A DNA stretch of 64,000 bases from Petrosia ficiformis (taxonomy: Eukaryota; Porifera; Demospongiae; Haplosclerida; Petrosiidae). Position 1 is the first letter of the stretch. Every line of letters begins with the position of its first letter. A program made the translations under genes and the position numbers. The notes beneath the pieces were generated by a model. That model was given only the letters and a program-made list of their open reading frames with translations. It had not been told where the DNA came from and did no database searches. The stretch covers positions 10,745,576 through 10,809,575 of the forward strand of contig OX345637.1 in NCBI GenBank assembly GCA_947044365.1. Direction: 5' to 3'. Shown here piece after piece: positions 1 to 11,900 of the stretch.

Positions 1-934
1 GTAGTATTAGCTCCACCTCTATAATTAATTATAATTGTCATAGATATAATTTACTCTCCCCTACTGGTATACGTTATGTAAGCTGTATATATGGCATTTA
101 TTGTGGGTTCAACATAAATTAGCATATTGTTCGTTGTTTGAAAATTTTAGTGTTGTTTTAGCTAACTACAACTAAAACCCCTTTTAGTAAGGCATTTTGA
201 CTTTAGTTAGCTAAACTATAACTAAATTGCAAGTCTGCAGCAATAACTATAACTAGCTAACTGAAATCAAAATTTGCCAGTAATTGACACATTTAGTTAG
301 TTAACTAAATATTGTAAGTGTAAAATTATTTTAACTATAAATAAAATTGTGAGAAACTAGTTGTATTATCACTAAAAGCGGTCACACTGAAGCAACGCTA
401 TTTGGAATCTCTGTGCCGAGGGACCCGACACAGGTTGTTTTTGTGTATGGGGATATCAAACGGAATTTCCATAAAAGGACTTTTACTGTTAATAACTGAG
501 ATTTCTGCGAAGATTTCATGATTTCAGCAACTGAAGTGTACAAGTTTTCGGCACTGTGTTGCTATTGGTCATCATAAAGCAATTAGAGATACTTTTTTTT
601 CCATATATCTTGTTACAGCCCAACCCACAGGACCATCCCAATGATTGGTTTCTCACAGGTTCGATGTATGCTTATATATTTGTTTGTGTCACATTTGTGT
701 ATATCTATTGTATATGTAGTTAATCATTCCAAGGGCTTGGTCAATTAATGGGTGCAACGCATAATAAAACATGCACTCAACCAGTAGGAAGAAAGCTGCT
801 TGTAGCTTATGTAGAAACTGCAACTAATCCCTGTTCTATCTGAAGTATATATTCCTAAGGTTCTAGAAGATTCCTACAAAGTTAAGAAGAGTAGATAATC
901 AAAATAATAGGCTGTTGTGCTTCAGTCAGCCTGG

Positions 935-987
935 ATTACTGAATGTTACACACCATGCACAAAGCATGGTGTGTAACATTCAGTAAT
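935..987. repeat. Perfect 24-bp hairpin
   Basis: Two 24-bp arms (935-958 and 964-987) are perfect reverse complements around a 5-base loop, ACAAA. The hairpin sits about 60 bp before the Ig exon of copy 1 and replaces the end of the foldback element found there in copy 2. Confidence 0.85.
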
Positions 988-2008
988 ACTAGTACTTGTA
1001 CTTGTTTTATTCTCCAATAAAGTTAACTCAAACTCTAACATACAGGTGTTCAGTTTTCATTTATTCCATCTCAAGCTATTAAGCAGTGTACAAGTGTTCA
1101 GTGGATAATAATGGAGTAGTCATTAATTGGCTTGTGAATGGCAATTCCTCAACTGATTCTTCTATCACTAATCTTGGGATAATCACGAATGGTTTTGGTA
1201 CACAGGATTCAAGTCTCGTTATACCAGGAAATCCTGAACTAAATATTACTATAGTGAGATGTATTGCATCAGGACAGGTTGATATGATGGGGTATTTTAA
1301 TACAAGTAGTGCTACATTGTTTATACAAGGTATGACATGGGACTTATGTCACTACAATTGATAATAAAAAAGTATGACCGAATAAATTGTCACTATAGGT
1401 AAACCTGATCCTGTAGATTTGACTTGTGTTATCAGTTTACTATACACTATTCAGTGTAACTGGAACACTCCATATACTATACCTGAATTCACAATATCAA
1501 AATATAATATTAATATCACTAATGAAGATGAACTTGTTAAACAAGCATCACTAACCGGAACACTTGATACTCAATACACATATAATGTTAGTGAGTTTGG
1601 TACCTATACTATCAGTATAACAGCTGTTATAAGTGAAGATCTGGAGGGAGAAAGAAATGAAACTAGTATAAACATTACAACAGGTACTATGTATAATGTA
1701 CTTACTAAATATAATTTACTAGTAAATTATATTTGAATAGATGTTGTCAGTAATTATTACTATTCTATTGTTTATAGTACATATAATGAATCCTGATATT
1801 GGAATTAGACTTGAAAATAGAAATTGGATGATAAATGCTACTATTAAAGTGAGTTATTGATACCAAGTAAGAATGTTATAGATTTAATTGCATATATCAC
1901 TTGATATTCTAGTGCATTTACACAGATAACTGTGCATTAAATAGTTAATATTCTTAAGTGTGCATTACGTACTAATAGCTCTGATACTCTATTAATATAC
2001 TATTATAG

Positions 2009-2281
2009 GTATAGTATTGGCCGATTGACAAAAGTGTAGCAACACTCAGTTTTATTATATGTGTAATATAAAATTTAGACTGCTTATATACATGTAGCAA
2101 CATGAAATTAAACTGACTAGACACAATACTGTAAATGTACAATGAAATTATAAGAAAGAGACAATCATCTGAAGACATTGTGAGATACAATGACAATTAT
2201 AATAAACTAATAACACATAGAAGACTATCTGACTGAACAACAATAACAAAGTCAATGTTCTTAACCACATTATTACAATAG
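2009..2281. repeat. Insertion in the fourth receptor intron, copy 1
   Basis: Copy 4 has a short intron ending ACTATTATAG directly before the exon that begins GATACTATTC. In copy 1 about 273 bp separate that same TATTATAG from the exon and end in a second acceptor, ACAATAG. Equivalent insertions are 12215-12488 (copy 2) and 22015-22242 (copy 3). It gives two candidate acceptors, only the second of which fits the exon. Confidence 0.6.
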
Positions 2282-2881
2282 GATACTATTCTCATGAATC
2301 CACAACCTAGTGTAATATATGTATGTATTACTGAACTGAGTGATGAATCAGGATCTTGTGTGTATAACAGAACAGGTATTATAACACAATATTCAACAGT
2401 AATAACAGGAGAGATTAATGTTGAGTTTCTGAATGATAATACAAAATGGAGTGTCATTATAGTTTTGATATACGAGACTGGATTGGAAGTTGTTTCCAAT
2501 TTTCAAAACAATATAAGTGAGTATAATAACATATTTCAAATAATAAAGAATGAGTATATACACAGGTACATTTGATGTACAAAGAGGAGATGTAGTTGTA
2601 CGAGACTCCACAACAGGACTAGTTTGTTTCACAAGTATATTTGTTGAAGGAAGTCAGTCATTAGGATGTTCCATTGAATACCTGTGTACAAAGACTGAAT
2701 ATAATGGTCAACTCAATATCAATAGGTCCTTGGGTAGCCAGAATGTTACAAAGTGTATAGATGGAATTTATACTAGTGATTATAACATATCATTTTATGA
2801 TATTGAACATGATGGTGTTATCAGCAACCAGCCAGCTTATCAGTTAATACAACAAAGCGTTGATGGACTGTCTCCTCCAAT

Positions 2882-2960
2882 CATGTCGTCATCATCATTA
2901 TCATCATCACCATCATTATCATCCTCATCATTATCACAGACAAGCATGACAATGTCATCT
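2882..2960 (+). repeat. Trinucleotide-rich stalk of copy 1
   Basis: Imperfect (TCA)n/(TCATCA)n DNA encodes the poly-Ser membrane-proximal stalk. The matching tracts in copies 2 (13091-13200), 3 (22846-22890) and 4 (63860-63960) differ in length and composition: Ser-rich, shortened, or Ser-Pro-Thr. Slippage here would change stalk length without breaking frame. Confidence 0.7.
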
Positions 2961-4094
2961 ACACCTCTTGAATCTCCAACTATTGGTAGACAAGAAGGTA
3001 TGATATGCAATCACTTATGAAATATTCATTATATTTATTAATAATAACAGATGGTGGACTATCATCTACAATAATAGTTATAATTGTGACTGTTATAGTT
3101 ATTGTGATATTTATTATTGGTGAGTTTATTAAGTTGTTATTAACACTTAATGATTGTTATAAATTAATATTAGTGATTGTTTTGGTGGTAATTAAAGGCA
3201 AAAGTAAAGATTTAAAACCATCAGGTGAGTATAATTATATAATTACATAATATTCCTTGATTTCATGACAGTGACTTTACTTGTATAGTTACAGTAATGT
3301 ATTATGATGATACTACTAGCAATGAAAATAAGAGTAATGACGAAGTGAGTAATCAATATATGTATTTCTATATGAAAGTATAATATACATTTAATAATTC
3401 ATGTACGTACACAATCTGTATGATGACATGTATGGTGAAAATGTGAGTGTTGTGTTTCATTATTATTTTATAACACTTTCTATATATATACCAGTGTCGT
3501 AACTATGTTGAGACAGAGGAGGCAAATGCCTTCTCGCTTTTTCGTGAGGTACTTCCTCTAGCTCATTTACCACACCCCCTGATTATAGTGGGTGGTGAAT
3601 ATTACTAGTGCATTTATAATTATGGCTCAATAAAGCTTGTAAGAAAAGGTCTAGTGGAGCTACAGTGCTGCTATCACATGTTTCTTTCCAAGAATAGCAA
3701 AATTTTAACAAACTTATTATTCAAAAGTAAGTAATAGGAAAAGTAGGTAAAATAAAATTATTGATTTTTATTTTTCAAATGATTATATATATATAATTAT
3801 ATACATAATTATAATTATTATATATATAATGTATGTGTGGTGCTGGAATGAAACATCAAACGAGACTTGGGTAAGTTCCAAATTGGATCAATGCCTCCTC
3901 CCTTCCAAAATCCTAGTTACCCCTTGTATACATGTTTGTACAATAATTACAATATAATATAATTATAAGATATACTGTGTGATCAATATAATTATTTATT
4001 ATTAAACAGCATTCTTCTAATTATATACTAGCTCAATACTGTGGACACTACAGTACATTCAAATACTACTATACCTGCCTTTCATTTATGGTGA

Positions 4095-5240
4095 TGTGGA
4101 TCCTACAATCCAACCCGTCAACAGTTAATGAACCACAACATGTACAACAAATTAGGACAGCATGGAAAATGTTAACTATATTAACATCTCTGTGTGATCC
4201 TATAAAATATGTAATTGTTTATATTTATATGTATTTATAGTTTATGCCTTTTTCTTATTATCATAATATTTGATTAATGTTAATTAATTAATAAGCCACA
4301 ATGGTACAAAGAATCTACAACAGACATGGGCTAGTCATGCATGGTAAATGTCATCACATCAGTCATAGTTCTCTTATTGAAAGAGGTCTTCTATAATTAT
4401 GAGATAGTAATCTGTTCTACTACTTTAACATAATGAATGTCTAGTGGACAAGGATGCTGTTAATCAGGAGGAATGTATAACTACAATCAATTAGTTAATG
4501 TCTATTAACCAGTCATGAACTAACTAACCTATGTTGTATAAATAATGTTCTCAGTTTCATCAGCCTTTGCCTAGAGAAAGAACAATATGATCGTGTACAC
4601 ATGTAACTAGTATGATGTCAGGGAGTGATTTGTGAACAGCTTGAGAAGACATGTTTATATAACCCTGAAATTAACCTATTACTACACCACTATTATTCTA
4701 TGAGAATACATGTAAGCATGTGACCTTGCATGTCAAGTGCAAGTCACTAACAACCTCTAATCAATAACTCCCACCTACATACCAACTTGTAATCAATAAT
4801 TCACACCAATGTGCATGGATAAATTAACATCTTGCATCCATATAGAAAATGTTATTGCTATCACATTGTAAACTCTAAAATTATAAACTACATGTAGCTA
4901 AGTACCTTGATGTGGATAATTATTAATTACCTTATTTTGCTACAAGTTCATGGAGCAAAGACCAAACTTGCACCATTGTGTAATGTAAAACATCTATGAT
5001 CATCATGTTTTGTTTAACAGCACACTATCAGGTTTTGGATTACCTATAGGATTACAAGTCATGGAATACTCCCAAGATGGTCAAATGTCTGGGTTGTAAA
5101 CACAGTTGTATTCACAGTAGATAACCAGAACAAAACACATTAATATATAATTATATTAATATTACACAATTACCTATATATAGCAATCACTTGAAACAAA
5201 ATTAATTTAGCTTTGACAACACTTCCAGTTATTCCTAATT
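4095..5240. other. Unit-1 spacer with remains of the Death-domain exon region
   Basis: Right after the stub stop, sequence matching the far 3' end of copy 3's Death-domain exon appears (ACAGTTAATGAACC, then GTACAACAA), followed by its 3' flank. The intervening coding part is gone. The rest is AT-rich spacer conserved in units 2 and 3, with no convincing gene. Confidence 0.6.
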
Positions 5241-5248
5241 ATTATGAT

Positions 5249-5445
5249 GGGGGGGGGGGGGGGTTAGTGTCAAAATTATCAATGGTATACTGTTTGTCAT
5301 GAGGTAGTGGTACTCTATCATGAGGTGGTACTAACTCGTCATGAAGTAGTGGTACTTCGTCATGAGGTAGTGGTGAGGTGGCACTACTTATTGTGAGGTG
5401 TATTACTTCGTCATGAGGTGGTACCCTATCATCGTGAGGTGTTAT
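5249..5445. repeat. Poly-G run and GTCATGAGGTAGTGGTAC minisatellite
   Basis: A run of 15 G at 5249-5263 is followed by imperfect copies of a roughly 18-21 bp motif (TCATGAGGTAGTGGTAC) to about 5445. It is absent at the matching place in units 2 and 3. The minus-strand reading as repeated PPHDE is a by-product of the repeat. Confidence 0.75.
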
Positions 5446-5827
5446 TAGTACATACATAATGTAAGAGTTGAATGAACATAAAGCGCATCAGCATTTGAGC
5501 ACTTGCAGATATTAACTTAACATGTGTGGGATGGCCTTTGTAGCACAGCAAAAATCCAGTTTCTTCATGACTCTGGAGAGACATTGGCCACTGTGATCTT
5601 ACTTTGAGGATCCCATCATTCTACCACAATAATGCAGACAAGTTTGACAAAAAAATGATTTTAAGTTTGAAGGGATATATAGGTTTTGGTAGGGTGTAAC
5701 TGGTGTTTTCTATAATCAAATTCAAATTCATGTTGTAATCATAAAATTGTTTACTTTATGCAGTGTTGAGTACAGATTCAATCTCAAATTGCAGTATTAG
5801 TAATGTTTAATGCTACTTTGAACAAAG

Positions 5828-6830
5828 GAGCATACCCTCATGTATGTGTCAATGCCATATGAACCATCAGTTGATACATCTTGTGGAATAGTTTCCTGTA
5901 GTAAGCTGTAGTCTGCATCTGATAGTGGACAACCAATTTCTGGAACTATCACTGCTCGTCTTCCTCGGTAGTCAATGGTCCATCCCAATCTACACCATAG
6001 TTGCTATCCTGATTAAATAGTGACATACATAAATAAATCATTAATTTATTGCACTCTATAGCTGTGAGGTCACAACACACAAGGAAATAGTATATATATA
6101 CTATTTGGGTAATCACCCACCAATAAAAAATTGACAGCAACAGATTTTCATTATGGGGTCACATATATATATAGTAAATACATAAATTGCATTATTTGTA
6201 ATTAAATTAATCATGTGATGCAAGGTAATATACAGGGATATAGTATGTTACTATGAAATAATAATTATTTGATTATTAATAATTATAATAGCTACTATGC
6301 ATTGTTCTGGTATGTACCATGTTCCATAGGTTCATGATTCAAATGTTTGGTTACAGACAGAATTTTCCAACAATATTATTATCCTTTAATAGCTAAGGTA
6401 GGCCATATACACAACATATAATATATTTCAAATAACTGAGAAACTTCACTATTTATGGTGATCACAGGTGTCAATATTCATTACCGAGAAGAAAAGTATA
6501 TATATATACACACACACTATATAACTATGCACAATGCCATTCATTCAACCATCCATTCATCAGCATCCATTCATCTCATATACTCATGTCTATCATTGTG
6601 TTAACCTCTAAATTGTACCAGAAGTATACATAACAAGTGAATATAAAACTTACACCCTGTAATATGTAAAGATATTCACATAAATCAATAACTATTGTCA
6701 ATTGTCTTAAATCCCAAAGCAACAGTCTATTGTGAACGTTATCATTATCACATGTATTAGTGATGTTTGTTATGACATAAGACCAAACATGGCTAAATAG
6801 CCTGATCACATCCTCATTAATAAACTGCAT
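5828..6830 (-). pseudogene. Possible minus-strand exon relics in the spacer, unrecognised
   Basis: Two open segments look coding. One, 6636-6830, starts MQFINEDVIRLFSHVW and ends near CEYLYILQG at a plausible donor. The other, about 5832-6009, reads LGWTIDYRGRRAVIVPEIGC and on to YGIDTYM. Their unit-2 counterparts (about 15500-15650 and 16340-16510) carry in-frame stops and deletions, and unit 3 keeps only traces. That pattern suggests a gene or pseudogene decaying after duplication. I do not recognise the family and cannot show that the exons join. Confidence 0.3.
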
Positions 6831-7167
6831 ATTTAGTGTGAAAATTAATTACTCTTAGTACTATACAGACTTACAGTCAGTGTTTGTGATGTGGCAGGAG
6901 GGTAACACAAAGCTACACTTGAGCTATATTAACATCTCATGGTACATCAAAACAATAAAGCAATGGCAATATGTGAAAATTGAGGAAGAAATTTTCGATC
7001 ATTTAAATACTCATATATAATTTGACTATTTTATACGTGAAGCTACTAAAATGAGGAGTCAATATCTCCCTCTAAATGAAACCTGAAAAGATTACACATT
7101 TAGTACACTTCCATTGTGGTTTATTAATAGTCAACAAAAAGGTTGTTATTCCAACCAATGATGTTAG

Positions 7168-7440
7168 TTGATTACATGTCAACATACTGAATTGAGGTGT
7201 AGAAGAGTAGGTTTGTATTCTTATCTTTTAGTATGTGACATCACCACTCCAATGGTTAATTTACATAATAAGGCAGCATATATATTGGACTATTATTATA
7301 ATCAATACTACCCAGATCTTATGATCAAGGACATTGCTCCTGTGTACGAAGAGGACAAGGTAGAATTAGGACAGAATCTTTTTGGGTTCGAGTATGGTAA
7401 TGCCATTTACAAATTGCTGAACTGCTTTAATAAACAATAA
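7168..7440 (+). CDS. Unrecognised 90-codon frame in the spacer, possible terminal exon
   Basis: The open frame reads MITCQHTELRCRR and ends YKLLNCFNKQ at a stop followed by AATAAA-like sequence. The 3' half (YPDLMIKDIAPVY to FNKQ) is conserved in unit 2 (17180-17333) with an in-frame 12-bp length difference, and decayed in unit 3 (29430-29577). In unit 2 the 5' half is broken. It may be a real short gene, a last exon whose partner I cannot find, or chance. No domain is recognised. Confidence 0.3.
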   Translation: MITCQHTELRCRRVGLYSYLLVCDITTPMVNLHNKAAYILDYYYNQYYPDLMIKDIAPVYEEDKVELGQNLFGFEYGNAIYKLLNCFNKQ

Positions 7441-8929
7441 AATTAATGTTAGCAAAAACTGGCCATGGTTATGAGTATATAGAATATCAACTTCTGGGTC
7501 ATTAATTGAGTTAGCAATTAATACAAATTAAAATGTGTGAATTAGCCCTTAGAGCAACGAGCTTGTTTTTTCAAACATCTTCCCGTTTCCAACATTGGTG
7601 TCTTTGCTGCAGATATCTTGGCCACTGTCACTGAATCCCAACTAATTGTTAACTTAATGTTTACTTCTACTATAATATCTCAAGTAAATAATTATATACA
7701 CGTACGCATACATATTCAGTCATTAGACAAGTAAGCTTTCTGTAGACTGATGGCTCGGATTTCATAGTAGCAAAACAGCTAATTCAGTATAATTGTATAT
7801 ACAATATACATATATAATTATTATAATTATTATTATGTACATATACTATGATTTCATGATCCTGCAGAATGTTTTAATTTGTATACATAGCTAAAGTAAC
7901 TAAATAATTCTTATTGTGAAGTGATGAACATACAACTTCATTTTCTTAGATTTACTATCAGTTTCCTTATTAGTTTGCTTAGCCACAAACATTCTATAAA
8001 ATCATGCATGCAAGCATGAGAGAATAGAAACAAAGGAAAACTGAAAGTCAGGAATCTGACTAGGAACCACTAAATATTAACCTCTGCTTGTGCATGTGAA
8101 CATGTTACTGAACGGAATAGAAACTTTCCTATAGCTATCATTGTTAGATTATGTAATATTTGTGTACTAATTTTAGCAATTTATACATTATTTGGTGGGT
8201 ATTAAACTATATATTAATTTTAATATATCAATTTAGGACTTGAAAATTAAAAAAATCGCCTTTGACCATTTCAAACTGGAGGGGAACCTTATGTGTATTA
8301 GTGTCCTTAGGGCATTATTATAGAAGTAATACATGCTATCTATTGCATATATGTATTATTATAGAAATACATTTTTTTTCCGTGGTGATGGTAGCTAGTA
8401 GGTGGCATTTTTGAGTAAAAAGCTGTTTTACACTTACACTTGTTCAATAAGGTTGTGTACTGGCAGTCTCTTACGCTATCGTCTTCACAATTGATCTACT
8501 CAGTCCAGCGCTAACAGCCAAAAGTATTTGAGAATCTCATCGCTGTTTCTCTCTGTATGCATATAATATTATAATCATGTAGCTCTGACTCTTCTAACTT
8601 CAAGTTGTGTTGTGGTAGGTCTCTTTCACGATGTCATAATTATCTCTCCACATCTATACTTTACAGGTGTATTTTTAATATTATGATCGATAAATATAAT
8701 ATCTATACTGTATAGGCCCTACGTAAATAAAAATTAGAATATACGGTACACGCTACAGACAAACGCCACTTGACTAAGAAAAGAATTCACAGACAAAATT
8801 GCAGTCAGATTGATGACGACTGACCTTGCAGGCTGGATACTGTTACTGTATGGTGTATGGACTTCAACCAGACAATAATATCACATCGCAGAAGAGAGAA
8901 AATCCCCTGGAGAAAACAACTGACAAGAG
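7441..8929. other. Unit-1 spacer and putative promoter/5' UTR of copy 2
   Basis: No coding exon is supported up to the signal-peptide exon. The last 60 bp (8870-8929, including CAGACAATAATATCACATCG) are conserved before all three signal-peptide exons (8930, 18509, 48757), as expected for a transcribed leader. No TATA box is assigned, because the whole region is AT-rich. Confidence 0.45.
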
Positions 8930-11900
8930 ATGTCTTGTACAAAACGAAACTACAGTATTGAGATAATGCTGTGGATGTGTATTTTGCTGTCAGCAGCTGT
9001 AACTCCATTACATGGTACGGTCATATCAATAACGAAGCATCTTGAGCACACACATTTGTGTTTTAACACTATCATGTATTAATTTGTGCATCACCAGTGT
9101 TGTGCATGTGGATAGTGTAGTATCTCAAAAATTATGAATCAGAGCAACAAACTATTTGATTTGTTTAACAGACTTTGTTTATAGCCAGTGAATATATTAC
9201 ATTTAGGACTGGTAGCTATGACGTGTAAAGAACACACAAGTATAAAAGCAAGCTACACTAAGTGATACTGCTAAAATGACTTAAGTCAATGCTGTATTGA
9301 TACTGTATTAATTGAAGGAAGCTATATACCGAAGCAAGAAATGTTACCAGAGTATTAGCTCCACCTCTATAATTATAATTATCATAGATATAATTTACCC
9401 TCCCCTACTGGTGTACGGACTATTATTATCTATTATTATGTAGGCTTTATATATGGCATTTATTGTAGGTTCGGATATATACATAAATTCATTAACCATG
9501 TCCTAATAATAAGCCTATTATTCATTGTTTGGAAATTTTAGTGTTTAAACTTTTAATCACTATAACTAAAACCCCCGCATTTTGATTTTTAGTTAACTAA
9601 ATTACAAGTCTGCAGCAATAATTAAAACTAACTGAAATGAAAATTTGCCAGTTAGTTAACTAAAAACTAAAACCCTTTTAGTATTGTAAGTGTAAAATTA
9701 TTTTAGTTGATTAACTATAACTAAAATTGTGAGAAACTAGTTGTAAAGTGGTCACACTGAGCACTATTTGGAATCTCTGTGCCGAGGGATCCGACACAGG
9801 CAAACATAAAAGAACTTTCATGACTTCAACCACTAAAGTATACAAAATTTCAGCCCCATGTTTACTCGTCCAAGTCAAGTAGTGTAGTGAAATAAATATA
9901 GCTATATATAGGTGAACTTAGAAAGAGAAAAACAGAGAAGAAGCTATAGAAATACAACTAGTGTGATCAAAGTTATAAAGATGCTAAGGTGGGTGTTGTC
10001 ATTAAACACTGTACAATCAAATGGTCACCTTGCTTGAACTCATATGTGCTCTGCAGTTTTCATAACTAATTTAAACTGGTCTAGCATTTCCAATGGGCAA
10101 GTGAATCTGATTGGTTGGAATAATTATAATTACCAAAATGCTTTTTGACCCTTCCTCTGCCAACCAGCTTATCTCAAAGGACAAGGGACTAGCACACTAG
10201 ACTAATAGGAACTACATTGCAAAACATATACAACAAGCATTAAGAATGGAAATACATGTATAAGTAAATATAATGATTTGTTGGGTATCAGACACGTGAA
10301 AGTTGTTATTGGTCATCACAAAGCAATTGGCAATACTTTTTAAACATGAATCTTGTTATGGCCCAGTCCACAGGGCCATCCCTATGATTAGTGCTCGAAT
10401 TAAGCGTATATGGAAGCATACGCCGTATAGATTGTTCTGAAGTTGTTTAAAAATCATTTACTTTGTAAAAATAATTGCTAAAAATATTAATGGGTGTAGT
10501 CAAAAAAGCATGGGTGCGACGCATAATAAAACATGCACTCAACCAGTAGGAAGAAAGCTGCTTGTAGCTTATGTAGAAACTGCAACTATTAGCTATCTGA
10601 AGTATATATTCCTAAGGTTCTACAAGATCCTTAAAAAGATAAGAGTAGATAATCAAAATAATAGGCTTTTGTGCTTCAGTCAGCTATGATTACTGAGTTT
10701 TGGACACCAAAAAGCAATCATTGGGACATCTTTGCTCTATAGTTATATCTTGTTTTTATTAACCCTTGTTGTACATGTGAAATATCACTTAGTCTTGATT
10801 ACATCTTATATTGTATATATATATACAGGTGTTCAGTTCTCATTTATTCCATCTCGAGCTATTACTATACAACATACAGCAGTGTACAAGTGTTCAGTGG
10901 ATAACAAGGAACTAACAATTCAATGGACTGTGAATGAATCACTCTCAACTCTTCCTTCTATTATTGATCTTGGAATAGTCACATATGGTCATGGTACACA
11001 GAATTCAAATCTCACTATACCAGGAAATCCTGAACTAAATAATACTATAGTGACATGTATTGCATTTGAATTGGATGGTTTTACACAACATGCTGTTAAC
11101 ACAACTAATGCTACATTGTTAATACAAGGTATGGTAATGAGTGTTGTTTTGTCATCTAATACTCAATAACTGTTATTTTTGATTGATGCTAAGCAAGATA
11201 TTACTTTATTATAACTTATTTTTATGTTTGTTTAGTTATAATAAAACCATATTATAGTATTTATTTTAATTATAGCAGTGATATAATTATGTATTGTCAT
11301 CAATTCACTCCTAAATAGTTATGTGTATGAAATATCAGTAATATAATATATAATATACAATAATCACCATATATACATATGTCCTGATGTACAACAGCTG
11401 ATAGTCTTGTGTACAGTACTATATTGATACACAATATTATTGAGACTGAGTTTAGAGTAACTTCAGGTTTAAAGAAAGGTCCTGATTATTTTGTTCACAA
11501 AATGTATAATATTGAATTTTTATAAATCTATAAACCTGTTCCATGATCGGTCAACTGTTCATAATACATGAATTTGTGACCCCCATATATATTGTTCACT
11601 ATAGGTAAACCTGATCCTGTAGATTTGACTTGTGTTATCAGTTTACTATACACTATTCAGTGTAACTGGAACGCTCCATATACTCTACCTGAATTCACAA
11701 TATCAAAATATAATATTAATATCACTGATGAAGATGAACTTGTTAAACAAGTATCACTAACTGGAACACTTGATACTCAATACACATATAATGTTAGTGA
11801 GTTTGGTACCTATACTATCAGTATAACAGCTGTTATAAGTGAAGATCTGAAGGGAGAAAGAAATGAAACTAGTATAAACATTACAACAGGTACTTTGTAT

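Larger units (their letters stand above)
1046..4094 (+). pseudogene. Ig-FN3 receptor copy 1, frameshifted, Death-domain tail lost
   Basis: Exons seen: Ig 1046-1329, FN3 1399-1683, 1778-1848, 2282-2516, C-x2-C module and Ser-rich stalk 2566-2997, TM 3051-3119, 3174-3224, 3299-3344, tail stub 4032-4094. The signal-peptide exon would lie before base 1. The Ig exon lacks 13 bp (after about 1082) that copies 2-4 have, which shifts the frame ahead of the first Ig cysteine. The second Cys of the conserved C-x2-C is Ser here, consistent with relaxed constraint. The last exon stops after 20 codons and its Death-domain region is deleted. Later exons stay open and similar to copy 3, so the damage is recent, or the product is rescued by alternative splicing. 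The family role, a single-pass surface receptor, is inferred from domains. Confidence 0.75.
1..9350 (+). repeat. Tandem segmental duplication unit 1
   Basis: First of three adjacent long repeats, each holding a receptor gene plus the same 3' spacer. The landmark near base 4 (TAGTATTAGCTCCACCTCTA) recurs near 9351, 18925 and, diverged, 62079. Within the unit, order and sequence of receptor exons, spacer and the next gene's signal-peptide exon (8930) follow units 2 and 3. The repeat edge is set by this landmark, so the true duplication breakpoint may differ. Confidence 0.8.

Noticed and set aside
5242..5457. Minus-strand frame with repeated PPHDE/R units
   Set aside because: It is the translation of an 18-21 bp minisatellite beside a poly-G run, and is absent from the matching place in the other units.
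10732..10830. Hydrophobic leader (MLYSYILFLLTLVV) running into the copy 2 Ig exon, as an alternative signal peptide
   Set aside because: It depends on reading through the intron, is not conserved as an ATG-started leader in copies 3 and 4, and the exon at 8930 gives a better, phase-matched signal peptide.
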